Source: Lachnospiraceae bacterium | Lineage (GTDB): Bacteria; Bacillota; Clostridia; Lachnospirales; Lachnospiraceae | DNA: 53,832 nucleotides | Assembly (NCBI GenBank): GCA_021772075.1 | Contig: JAETNQ010000025.1 | Coordinates: forward strand, 1-53,832 | Reading direction: 5' to 3' | Shown here: one piece after another, positions 9,354-17,869 of the stretch | How positions within the stretch are numbered: position 1 is the stretch's first letter | How the letters are laid out: every line of letters begins with the position of its first letter | Translations under genes and position numbers: made by a program | The notes under the pieces: generated by a model | The model's database searches: none | Told to the model about the DNA's origin: nothing | Seen by the model: the letters and a program-made list of their open reading frames with translations, nothing else

Positions 9354-10226
9354 ATGTTTGATAACATTTTTGAGGCAATCGAGGAGTGGATGCGGGAGCT
9401 TTTATCCGGCATGATCCGTTCCAACTTATCTACCATGTTTACGGACGTCAATGAGAAGACCGGGGAGATTGCCGCACAGGTGGGGCAGACGCCGCAGGGG
9501 TGGAATGGGAACATTTTCAGCCTGATAAGGAACCTGTCGGATTCGGTCATCATGCCCATAGCGGGCATGATCATCACTTTTGTGCTGTGCTATGAGCTGA
9601 TCACCATGCTGACGGAGAAAAATAACATGCATGAGATTGATACATGGATGTTTTTTAAGTATTTCTTTAAGATGTGGGTGGCGGTCTATCTGGTAAGCCA
9701 TACTTTCGATATTACCATGGCGGTATTTGACGTGGGGCAGCATGTGGTCGGCGCTGCCGGTGCGTCCATTAATGGTCAGACTGCCATCAGCGTGGATTCC
9801 ATGATAAGCCAGATGGATGCCGCCATGACGAATATGGGGATTGGGGAGCTGGCAGTGCTGGCTTTGGAGACCATGCTGGTAAGCCTTGGCATGAAGATCA
9901 TGTCAGTGATCATAACTGTTATTCTTTTTGTAAGGATGATTGAGATCTATCTTTACACATCAGTTGCACCTATCCCCTTTGCAACCTTGTCAAACAGGGA
10001 ATGGGGACAGGTGGGGAACAACTACTTCCGGGGGCTTTTTGCCCTCGGTTTCCAGGGATTTTTCATGATGATATGTGTAGGCATTTATGGCGTCCTGATA
10101 TCATCCATACAGATTTCGGCCGATATGCACTCCGCCCTGTTCGGGGTGGCGGCGTATACGGTAGTGCTGTGCTTCGGGCTGACAAAGACAGGAAACCTGT
10201 CAAAAGCCATTTTCGGGGCGCATTAA
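9354..10226 (+). CDS. VirB6/TrbL-like channel membrane protein
   Basis: A 290-residue polytopic membrane protein with an amphipathic N-terminus followed by about six hydrophobic segments (near 65-85, 105-125, 155-200, 215-285). The N-terminal IEEWMRELLSGMI segment and central NNMHEIDTWMFFKYFFKMW are typical of the TrbL/VirB6-like protein of Firmicute ICEs. It would form the inner-membrane part of the mating channel. It follows Maff2 by 21 bp with a GGAAAGGAG site, in the expected order. Confidence 0.85.
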   Translation: MFDNIFEAIEEWMRELLSGMIRSNLSTMFTDVNEKTGEIAAQVGQTPQGWNGNIFSLIRNLSDSVIMPIAGMIITFVLCYELITMLTEKNNMHEIDTWMFFKYFFKMWVAVYLVSHTFDITMAVFDVGQHVVGAAGASINGQTAISVDSMISQMDAAMTNMGIGELAVLALETMLVSLGMKIMSVIITVILFVRMIEIYLYTSVAPIPFATLSNREWGQVGNNYFRGLFALGFQGFFMMICVGIYGVLISSIQISADMHSALFGVAAYTVVLCFGLTKTGNLSKAIFGAH

Positions 10227-10295
10227 GGGGAAAGAAAGGAAAGGATAAGCGGCGGAAAGGGGTGCTCCCCTGCCGGAAAAGTTTCTGCCGCAGGT

Positions 10296-10688
10296 ATGGG
10301 AATGGCATATGTGAGTGTGCCGAAAGACCTGACAAAAGTAAAGAGCAAGGTGATGTTCAACCTGACAAAGAGACAGGTTATCTGCCTTGGATTTGCGGCG
10401 GCTTTGGGGCTGCCGTTTTATTTCCTTACAAAAGACCATATAGGGACCAGCAATGCGGCAGCGGGCATGGTGTTTATCATGCTCCCGGCATTTTTCTTCG
10501 CCATGTATGAGAAGGACGGGCTTCCCTTTGAGAAGATTCTGATGAACATGGTAAGGGTAAAGCTCCTCCGTCCGGCCATACGCAGGTATGAGGTGGAGAA
10601 TTTATATGAAACGGGAGAAGAAATATCACATTCCAGACCGGAGAAAGGAGGCAGGAAACGTGGGAAGAAAAAGCAGAGAAAAAAGTAA
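10296..10688 (+). CDS. prgI: PrgI-family membrane protein (VirB3-like position)
   Basis: A 130-residue protein with N-terminal YVSVPKDLTKVKSKVMFNLTKRQ, the standard start of PrgI-family proteins, two membrane helices (about 30-48 and 58-75) and a basic C-terminal tail. It would act with VirB4 at the inner membrane. ATG 10302 is an alternative start. The 3' end overlaps the chosen VirB4 start by 29 bp, which suggests coupled translation. Confidence 0.9.
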   Translation: MGMAYVSVPKDLTKVKSKVMFNLTKRQVICLGFAAALGLPFYFLTKDHIGTSNAAAGMVFIMLPAFFFAMYEKDGLPFEKILMNMVRVKLLRPAIRRYEVENLYETGEEISHSRPEKGGRKRGKKKQRKK

Positions 10689-13095
10689 AGTCCCTGTCAA
10701 TGCCAGTGCTGGCAGTAATGGCAAGGGCAATGGTAAAAGCAGCGGCACTGGAAAGAGGCAGGAAGCAGGAGAGAAAAAGAAGAAAGAGAAGCGCATCTCC
10801 GCCCAGCAGTCCATCCCCTACCGGGAGATGGCAAAGGACGGGATATGCCGGGTAATGGATAAATATTATTCCAAAACAATACGGTTTTACGATATTAATT
10901 ACCAGCTGGCACAGAATGAGGACAAGAACGCCATTTTTGAGAACTGGTGCGATTTCCTCAATTACTTTGACAGCACCATCCATTTCCAGTTATCCTTCAT
11001 CAACCGCAGGAGCAGCATGGAGGAATATGAATCGGTAATAAAGATCGTGCCCCAGAATGACGCGTTTGATGATGTAAGGATGGAGTACGCACAGATGTTA
11101 AAGAACCAGCTTGCCAAAGGGAACAACGGGCTGGTGCGGACGAAATATATCACCTTCGGCATTGAGGCGGAGAATATCCGGGAGGCAAAGCCGAGGCTGG
11201 AGAGGATAGAAGCGGATATCCTGAATAATTTTAAAGTCCTTGGGGTGCAGGCATATCCCTTAAGCGGGGAAGAGCGGCTGCAGATTATCTATGAGACTTT
11301 CAACCAGGAAGAGGGGGAGCCATTCCGGTTCTCTTATGAACAGGTGCTGCGCTCCGGCATGGGCACCAAGGATTTTGTTGCGCCGCCCAGCTTTGTATTT
11401 AAGAGTGGGAAGGATTTCCAGATGGGAAGCACCCTTGGGGCGGTGTCTTACTTACAGATCATAGCGCCGGAACTGACGGACCGCATGCTGGCAGAATTTC
11501 TGGATATGGACAGGAACCTTGTGGTAAATCTGCATATACAGTCCTTAGACCAGTTAAAGGCGATCAAGACGGTAAAAAGCAAGGTGACGGACATTGACCG
11601 GATGAAGCTGGAAGAGCAGAAAAAGGCGGTGCGGAGCGGCTACGATATGGACATCATCCCTTCCGACCTGAACACCTACGGAGGGGAGGCAAAGCGGCTC
11701 TTGGAAGATCTGCAGTCAAGGAATGAGCGTATGTTCCTTGTGACCGCCCTTTTCATGAACACTGCAAAGACGAAGCAGGAGCTGGATAACGGGGTATTCC
11801 AGACTGCCGGGATCGCGCAGAAATACAACTGCTCCCTGCGAAGGCTGGACTATATGCAGGAGCAGGGGCTGATGAGCAGTATCCCCCTGGGACTGAATTT
11901 GATTCCTGTGAAAAGGGCGCTTACCACTACTTCAACAGCTATTTTCGTTCCCTTCACCACGCAGGAACTTTTCATGCCGGGGGAATCTCTGTATTACGGG
12001 CTGAATGCCTTAAGCAATAACATGATCATGGTGGACAGGAAAAAGCTGAAAAACCCTAACGGGCTTATCTTAGGGACGCCCGGTTCCGGAAAATCTTTCT
12101 CTGCAAAGAGGGAGATCACCAACGCCTTTTTTGCCACCCAGGACGACATCATCATCGGGGATCCGGAAGGGGAGTATTACCCTCTGGTACATGCCCTGGG
12201 AGGGCAGGTGATCCATATATCCGCCACCAGCCATGACTATATCAACCCCATGGACATCAACATGGACTATTCGGAGGATGATAACCCGCTGGGGGTAAAG
12301 AGTGATTTTATCTTATCTTTATGCGAATTGATTATGGGGAGCAGGAACGGGATAGAAGCGGAGGAAAAATCGGTGATCGACAGGTGCCTTCCTATCGTCT
12401 ACCGGAAATATTTTGAAAACCCTGTGCCGGAAAACATGCCTGTGCTTGGTGATCTGTATCAGTGCCTCAGGGAGCAGAAGGAAGTGCAGGCACAGCGGAT
12501 TGCCACTGCCCTTGAAATCTATGTAAATGGCTCTTTAAAGGTGTTCAACCACCAGACCAACGTGGAGCTGGATAACCGGATCGTCTGTTTTGATATCAAG
12601 GATCTGGGGAAGCAGCTAAAGAAGCTGGGTATGCTCATCGTGCAGGACCAGGTATGGAACCGGGTGACAGTAAACAGGTATGCAAACAAATCGACACGGT
12701 ATTACATAGACGAATTCCACCTCCTTTTGAAGGAGGAGCAGACAGCGGCCTATTCCGTGGAGATATGGAAGCGTTTCAGGAAATGGGGCGGCATACCGAC
12801 TGGCATCACGCAGAATATCAAGGATCTGCTTGCCAGCCGGGAGATCGAAAATATCTTTGAGAACTCTGATTTTATTTATATGCTGAACCAGGCGGCAGGG
12901 GACAGGCAGATACTGGCAAAGCAGCTGAACATCTCCCCGCACCAGCTCTCTTACGTGACAAACAGCGGGGAGGGGGAAGGGCTGATCTTTTATGGCAGCA
13001 CTATTATCCCTTTTAAGGACAAATTTGACCGTTCGTTGCGCCTGTATAAGCTGATGACGACTAAGCCCTCGGAAATGGAGAAGAAGGGGGAATGA
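10660..13095 (+). CDS. virB4: VirB4-type conjugation ATPase
   Basis: An 811-residue hexameric-type ATPase that powers the type IV secretion channel. A polar Lys/Gly-rich N-terminus is followed by the VirB4 N-domain. Walker A is GTPGSGKS at about 472-479. Walker B is YYIDEFHLLL, followed by FRKWGGIPTGITQN, which is characteristic of the family. The frame is open to 10588, but AAAGGAGG at 10644-10651 sits eight bases before GTG 10660, so I chose that start. ATG 10606 is an alternative. Its stop overlaps the next start. Confidence 0.95.
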   Translation: MGRKSREKSKVPVNASAGSNGKGNGKSSGTGKRQEAGEKKKKEKRISAQQSIPYREMAKDGICRVMDKYYSKTIRFYDINYQLAQNEDKNAIFENWCDFLNYFDSTIHFQLSFINRRSSMEEYESVIKIVPQNDAFDDVRMEYAQMLKNQLAKGNNGLVRTKYITFGIEAENIREAKPRLERIEADILNNFKVLGVQAYPLSGEERLQIIYETFNQEEGEPFRFSYEQVLRSGMGTKDFVAPPSFVFKSGKDFQMGSTLGAVSYLQIIAPELTDRMLAEFLDMDRNLVVNLHIQSLDQLKAIKTVKSKVTDIDRMKLEEQKKAVRSGYDMDIIPSDLNTYGGEAKRLLEDLQSRNERMFLVTALFMNTAKTKQELDNGVFQTAGIAQKYNCSLRRLDYMQEQGLMSSIPLGLNLIPVKRALTTTSTAIFVPFTTQELFMPGESLYYGLNALSNNMIMVDRKKLKNPNGLILGTPGSGKSFSAKREITNAFFATQDDIIIGDPEGEYYPLVHALGGQVIHISATSHDYINPMDINMDYSEDDNPLGVKSDFILSLCELIMGSRNGIEAEEKSVIDRCLPIVYRKYFENPVPENMPVLGDLYQCLREQKEVQAQRIATALEIYVNGSLKVFNHQTNVELDNRIVCFDIKDLGKQLKKLGMLIVQDQVWNRVTVNRYANKSTRYYIDEFHLLLKEEQTAAYSVEIWKRFRKWGGIPTGITQNIKDLLASREIENIFENSDFIYMLNQAAGDRQILAKQLNISPHQLSYVTNSGEGEGLIFYGSTIIPFKDKFDRSLRLYKLMTTKPSEMEKKGE

Positions 13096-13928
13096 GGACA
13101 GAAGAACTGTATAACGGGATTTACTGTATGGACTGCATGGAGCTTCTTCCACAGATTCCGGACGGGTCTGTATCCATGATACTCACTGACCCGCCTTATG
13201 GCATCTCCTACCAGAATCATTTCACGAAAAGGAAGCACCGGGTACTTACAGGTGATGAAGGGATTGATTACGGAAAGTTTGCAAGGGAGAGCTACCGGAT
13301 ATTGAAAGTGGATTCCCATGCATATTTTTTTACCCGGTTTGACTGTTACCCTTACCACTATGAGTGCTTAATACAGGCAGGTTTTTCCATAAAAAACTGC
13401 ATGGTGGTGGAAAAGGGGACGGTAGGGGGCATCGGGGATCTGAAAGGGAGCTATGCAAACAATGCGGAATGGATCATCTTCTGCCAGAAGGGGCGGCGTC
13501 CGTTCAACCAGACCACGCTTTTGGAAAACAGGAAAAAGGAGGGCACCATCTACTGTGCAGGCAGGAAGCCGGGGAAGAGGTATAAGACAAGGTTTAACGC
13601 CTGCTGGTTCGGTCCGGAATACCCGAAAGCGACTTATAATTCCGTCTGGCAGAAACAGCATGGGATATACCACCCCACCATAAAAAATGTGGAGTTCCTT
13701 TCATGGCTGGTACAAATCTCCAGCCAGCCGGGGGAGCTTATATTTGACGGCTTTATGGGCAGCGGCAGTACAGCGGTAGCGGCGGCACTGGCAGGAAGGG
13801 GATACCTTGGTGCGGAGATCGACAGGAGTTATTTTGCCATTGCAAAAAAACGGGCGGGAGAGGCGGTGACAGTCTATGGAGGGCAGCATGCCTATAGAGG
13901 AAGCCCTTATGGCATTTGTGGGGATTGA
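13092..13928 (+). CDS. DNA methyltransferase, DPPY type
   Basis: A 278-residue site-specific DNA methyltransferase of the N6-adenine/N4-cytosine family. The catalytic DPPYGISY motif lies at 33-40, and the SAM-binding motif FDGFMGSGSTAVAAAL follows near residue 220. This is the beta-class order, with the catalytic motif first. It overlaps virB4 by 4 bp. No restriction endonuclease is nearby, so a role in protecting transferred ICE DNA or in ICE regulation is more likely than a restriction-modification pair. The recognition sequence cannot be predicted. Confidence 0.9.
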   Translation: MRTEELYNGIYCMDCMELLPQIPDGSVSMILTDPPYGISYQNHFTKRKHRVLTGDEGIDYGKFARESYRILKVDSHAYFFTRFDCYPYHYECLIQAGFSIKNCMVVEKGTVGGIGDLKGSYANNAEWIIFCQKGRRPFNQTTLLENRKKEGTIYCAGRKPGKRYKTRFNACWFGPEYPKATYNSVWQKQHGIYHPTIKNVEFLSWLVQISSQPGELIFDGFMGSGSTAVAAALAGRGYLGAEIDRSYFAIAKKRAGEAVTVYGGQHAYRGSPYGICGD

Positions 13929-14481
13929 CATTCCCGGAAAGGAAATGGAAAAGGGCATACCATATGTTTCCTTTGTGGTGAAAGAGGGGGAGCGTGCAGT
14001 TTTTATAAAGCCGCTCCCTCTTTTTGCAGCTGACAGTATCCTGAAGGGGCAGGAGATGGCAGGCAGGGAGATTTTGTACCGGGCAGATTACATGCGAGGC
14101 GGCAGGGAAAGGTTTGCAACGGGCGTCCTCATTGCCGGGGAAAAGCCGGAAACATTCCTGAAACTGTTGGAGCGCAATATCCGTTCCGGCAGTGCAAAGG
14201 CAGACATCATGGAAATCTGTCCTTACTTGGAAACACACCTTACCCTGTGCGGGCTGGAAAGGCTTGCACAGGAAGAGATTGCATTTATGGGAAGGCAGGA
14301 GGCCGGGACGGAAGATTACAGGGAGGCAAATGGTTCATATTACAAAGAAGTCCTTTCTTATGTGGAAGCGGGGCGGAGATATTTAAATGCCGGGACTTCC
14401 GGGATATCCCTGCCGCCCTTCCCGCAGAGAAGCGTATTTATGGCGGCATGGTACCGGGAGCATAATGGCAGCCGGAAATAA
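13888..14481 (+). CDS. Unknown ICE operon protein
   Basis: I do not recognise this 197-residue protein. It is soluble and mixed alpha/beta, with no signal or membrane segment. Features include an N-terminal MAFVGIDIPGKE, a basic central ERNIRSGSAKAD and a C-terminal AAWYREHNG. It overlaps the methyltransferase gene in another frame and lies between it and the NlpC/P60 gene, so it is probably co-expressed with the channel. ATG 13888 follows GGAGGG closely; ATG 13876 is an alternative. Confidence 0.6.
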   Translation: MPIEEALMAFVGIDIPGKEMEKGIPYVSFVVKEGERAVFIKPLPLFAADSILKGQEMAGREILYRADYMRGGRERFATGVLIAGEKPETFLKLLERNIRSGSAKADIMEICPYLETHLTLCGLERLAQEEIAFMGRQEAGTEDYREANGSYYKEVLSYVEAGRRYLNAGTSGISLPPFPQRSVFMAAWYREHNGSRK

Positions 14482-14505
14482 AGTTCCTGTGGAACAGGAA
14501 AGAAA

Positions 14506-16917
14506 GTGAGGGAGTTTGGAAATATGCACAGGCAGCGTTACAGGGCAAGGGATAAAACGGTACGGAAGATGGGCAGGGACGGGCTCATGGAAGAGAACCT
14601 CCGAAGCGGCGAATCAGTCAGGGTCAGCAAAAGAGAAAGTGATTATCTGACACTCCCAAAAACAGCAGATGATTCCATGAATTTTCAGGACAGGCGAAGC
14701 CACAGGGCGGAGGATAAAAAAGCAGGTGGGAAACAGAGGGGCGGATATTCACCGGATTTTAAAAGACCGGATGATAACAGGGTGGAAAACATACAGGCTG
14801 ATCTTTTTCGGGCAGACAGGGAGAAAGCAGATTCCTGTCAGGAGAATACCGGGGAAACAGATAATTATGGGGAGAATGTGCAGGGGACATTTCCGGATAG
14901 GGAAAATATCCCGGAGACAGACACCGGGGGAAGGGAAGGGAGTCTCAGGCAGGTTCCGGCTTCCTCTTCTTACCGTCCTTCCGGGGGAAGGAAAAAGTAT
15001 ATCCCGGAACCGCTGGCGGTACGTTACCGCAGGAATGGGACCAATATACAGCAGGAAAAACCATCAGATATGGAACCGGGTACTGCGCCGGATATGGCAT
15101 CGGTTCCCGGAGATACGGCAGATACAATGGAAAATGTGCAGGGGCATTCTTCCCATGTGGAAAATATCAGGGAAAGGACCATAAGGAGCGAAGAAGCTTC
15201 CAGTACAGATACAGCGCCAGGCAGGGACGGTTCCCATAACCGGAAGAAAAAACAGGTGTATGCCTATTCCCGGAGGAAAGAAGAACAGAGAAAAATAAAG
15301 GAAGGAAAGGAGAATGCAGCCCGCAGGGAAGATATCCGGCATACAGCAAACCAGCTGGCGGCAGGGCAGGCATTACAGATTTCCCAAAAGGATTCGGAGA
15401 AAAAGAGCGGGCGTGGGCGGCTGCATCAGGAACAGAAAAAGAAGGATTCCCGCCTTCATTTTGACAAAGAGGGAGGCATGGTTCGCGGCAGAGGCATGGG
15501 GCTTTTAGGCAGGGTGGCGCTTAAGGCTGGTGTGCTGGCAGCTTCTGCCCTGGCAGATGGCGGGGCAGACGGACAGCAGGAAGATATGGAAACGGAAGTG
15601 CTGCATGGCACAAAACAGGCAGGGGAGAGGACGCTGCGCTATGCCATGCGCCAGTCCAGCTGCCGGATGCAGAAAAGGAGCCGACGGGAAGGGATTCCGG
15701 AAACTGACAGGGAAAGGAAGTTAAGGAAATTTTACCAGAAGCGGCGGATCAAAAAAGCCTATGCAGAGGCAAAACGGGGAGAAAAGACAGCAGAAGGCGT
15801 GGCAAAAGCAGCAAACGGATTTTTGGGGAAAGCAAGGAGTATTGCGGCGGAGGTTTTCAGGAACAAAAAGGGTCTGCTCATAGCAGCAGTTTTTATGCTG
15901 CTTATATTTTTATTCTTCTCCGCAGGGCTTTCCAGCTGCAGCGCCATGGTGCAGGGAGCCTCTTCTACTTTTATTGGGACAACGTACCCAAGCGAAGATG
16001 AAGATATTTATGATGCGGAGAAAGATTATAAGGAACTGGAAGAGGCGCTGGACGAACAGATCAATACCATGGAAGCTGCCCATCCGGGCTATGACGAATA
16101 TCGCTACCAGGTGGACGAGATTACCCATAACCCTTACCAGCTGGTCTCTTTCCTCACAGTGCTATATGAGGAATTTACCTACAATCAGGTAAAAGATATC
16201 CTTCCGGAGCTGTTTGAAGAGCAGTACCGCCTTACGGTGGAAGAGATCACGGAGACGCGGATAAGGACGGAGACACAGACTGTAACAGATCCTCTGACAG
16301 GGGAAGAAACGGAAACAGAGGTGGAAGTGGAGTATGAATGGCATGTGCTGTGTATCTGCCTGACCAACAAAGGGTTTGACACGGTGGCAAGGGGCAGGCT
16401 GACGCAGGAGCAGGCGGAGCTTTATGCTGCCTATAACCTGACCTATGGGAACAGGAGCTATCTGTTTGATATAACCGGGATACCCACTGATAATGCTGGC
16501 GGTGCCGGTTATGAAATCCCGGAGGAAGCCTTGTCGGATGAACAGTTTGCCCGCATGATACGGGAAGCGGAAAAATACCTTGGCAGGGCTTATGTGTGGG
16601 GCGGCGCTTCGCCGGAGACCGGCTTCGACTGTTCCGGCTTTGTAAGCTGGGTTATCAACAACAGCGGGAATGGCTGGGACGTGGGCAGGCAGACTGCGGA
16701 GGGGCTCCGGGGAAGCTGCGCGGCGGTGCCCCCTTCGGAGGCAAAGCCCGGAGACCTGGTATTCTTTCAGGGGACTTACAACACTTCCGGGGCAAGCCAT
16801 GTGGGGATTTATGCCGGGAATGGGATGATGATCCACGCGGGCAACCCAGTGAAATATTCCAACATCAGAACCCCGTACTGGGAAGGGCATCTGCTGTCCT
16901 ACGGAAGGATACAGTGA
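14506..16917 (+). CDS. Membrane NlpC/P60 cell-wall hydrolase of the conjugation channel
   Basis: An 803-residue VirB1-like component that would open peptidoglycan for the mating channel. Residues 1-440 are polar, charged and probably disordered, with recurring GEN-like segments. One membrane helix lies near 455-475, then an extracellular domain with a YDEYRYQVDEITHNPYQLVSFLTVLYEEF segment typical of ICE hydrolases (shown here only as a family signature). The C-terminal about 130 residues are NlpC/P60: the catalytic Cys in GFDCSGF, a His in SHVGIYAG and a second polar residue in IHAGNP. GTG 14506 or ATG 14524 may be the start. The Tn7-like element is inserted 9 bp after its stop. Confidence 0.88.
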   Translation: MREFGNMHRQRYRARDKTVRKMGRDGLMEENLRSGESVRVSKRESDYLTLPKTADDSMNFQDRRSHRAEDKKAGGKQRGGYSPDFKRPDDNRVENIQADLFRADREKADSCQENTGETDNYGENVQGTFPDRENIPETDTGGREGSLRQVPASSSYRPSGGRKKYIPEPLAVRYRRNGTNIQQEKPSDMEPGTAPDMASVPGDTADTMENVQGHSSHVENIRERTIRSEEASSTDTAPGRDGSHNRKKKQVYAYSRRKEEQRKIKEGKENAARREDIRHTANQLAAGQALQISQKDSEKKSGRGRLHQEQKKKDSRLHFDKEGGMVRGRGMGLLGRVALKAGVLAASALADGGADGQQEDMETEVLHGTKQAGERTLRYAMRQSSCRMQKRSRREGIPETDRERKLRKFYQKRRIKKAYAEAKRGEKTAEGVAKAANGFLGKARSIAAEVFRNKKGLLIAAVFMLLIFLFFSAGLSSCSAMVQGASSTFIGTTYPSEDEDIYDAEKDYKELEEALDEQINTMEAAHPGYDEYRYQVDEITHNPYQLVSFLTVLYEEFTYNQVKDILPELFEEQYRLTVEEITETRIRTETQTVTDPLTGEETETEVEVEYEWHVLCICLTNKGFDTVARGRLTQEQAELYAAYNLTYGNRSYLFDITGIPTDNAGGAGYEIPEEALSDEQFARMIREAEKYLGRAYVWGGASPETGFDCSGFVSWVINNSGNGWDVGRQTAEGLRGSCAAVPPSEAKPGDLVFFQGTYNTSGASHVGIYAGNGMMIHAGNPVKYSNIRTPYWEGHLLSYGRIQ

Positions 16918-16921
16918 AAAT

Positions 16922-16926
16922 GGCTG
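16922..16926. repeat. Target-site duplication GGCTG, first copy
   Basis: GGCTG directly precedes the TGTC terminus at 16927. The same five bases follow the other terminus at 28727-28731. Five-bp duplications are the rule for Tn7-family insertions. Confidence 0.9.
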
Positions 16927-17065
16927 TGTCTGATTATAAAAAAGTTATACAATTTGATAAAAAAGCGTGACACAAAGATAAAAAAGTTATACAATAACAG
17001 ACAAAGAGGAGAATGATAAAAAAGTATGACATTAAAAACCAAAAAATATAAAAAAGCATGACATT
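16927..17065 (+). repeat. TnsB-binding repeats, tnsA-proximal end (five copies)
   Basis: Five direct repeats of the form GATAAAAAAG-N3-TGACA/ATACA occur near 16932, 16956, 16977, 17015 and 17047, all in the same orientation. Tn7 right ends likewise carry multiple same-direction TnsB sites next to tnsA, so this end corresponds to Tn7 R. Confidence 0.88.
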
Positions 17066-17077
17066 GGGGTGATGGGA

Positions 17078-17869
17078 ATGGCAAAGAGAACAAGGATATG
17101 GAATGAGGCCAAATACCGCAAATATCTTGCCGAAGGGAGAGGCCAAGGAGAACTTATAGAATATAAGCCATGGATTCAGGTTCAGGACTTTCCTTCTAAA
17201 GGGATTGTTTCGCGCGTAAAAGGCCGTACCACTGGAAGAATCCATCACCTGATGTCAAACCTGGAGCTTCGGTATTTCTATTTATTGGATTGGTCTGAAA
17301 AAACAACAGATATTAGGGAACAGTTCCCTCTTGATGAAATATCAGATGCCATTAAGATTGCAGATTCTTGTGGAATCCGATACCCCTACGATAATGTCAG
17401 TGGGTTTCCATATGTAATGACAACAGATTTTTTGATTACAGTAAATGGCGGATATATAGCAAGGGCAATAAAGCCTAAATCTGAGCTTCAAAAATCAAGG
17501 GTAAAAGAGAAGCTTGAGATAGAGAGGCGTTATTGGCTGAAAAGAGATGTCGAGTGGAAAATCATAACAGAAGATGAAATCCCATGCACAAAGATAAGAA
17601 ACATTGAATGGCTGTGCTGTGGGAGTGAATTTAATGAATTGGTCAGTGATGGTGATCTAGCCCAGAGATGTGAAGAAATATTTATGGAGATGTATGTCTA
17701 TGAAAAATGTCCTGTTATTACGATAATCCATTGTGTCGAACAGTCTTATGGACTAAATAAAGGCACAGGTATAGCGTTATTTAAGCAGCTTGTACGCAAT
17801 AAAAGTATTGAACTGGATTTGAATAAACAGATTAACTTGTCAGAACAAAGATATGGAGTGCAGATATAA
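17078..17869 (+). CDS. tnsA: TnsA-like transposition endonuclease
   Basis: A 263-residue TnsA homologue. In Tn7 this restriction-enzyme-like nuclease cuts the 5' ends of the transposon so that TnsA and TnsB together cut and paste. Candidate catalytic residues are Glu63 (in NLELRYF), Asp117 (in TTDFLIT) and Lys132 (in AIKPKS), close to the Tn7 spacing, so the enzyme looks intact. The C-terminal half, from about 165, matches the TnsC-interacting winged-helix region in length. I chose ATG 17078, six bases after GGGGTG; GTG 17069 and ATG 17072 are alternatives. The stop overlaps the tnsB start at 17869. Confidence 0.92.
   Translation: MAKRTRIWNEAKYRKYLAEGRGQGELIEYKPWIQVQDFPSKGIVSRVKGRTTGRIHHLMSNLELRYFYLLDWSEKTTDIREQFPLDEISDAIKIADSCGIRYPYDNVSGFPYVMTTDFLITVNGGYIARAIKPKSELQKSRVKEKLEIERRYWLKRDVEWKIITEDEIPCTKIRNIEWLCCGSEFNELVSDGDLAQRCEEIFMEMYVYEKCPVITIIHCVEQSYGLNKGTGIALFKQLVRNKSIELDLNKQINLSEQRYGVQI

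Noticed and set aside
16932-17065. CRISPR array reading of the repeats near tnsA
   Set aside because: Repeats are short, imperfect and irregularly spaced, and match TnsB sites at a transposon end.
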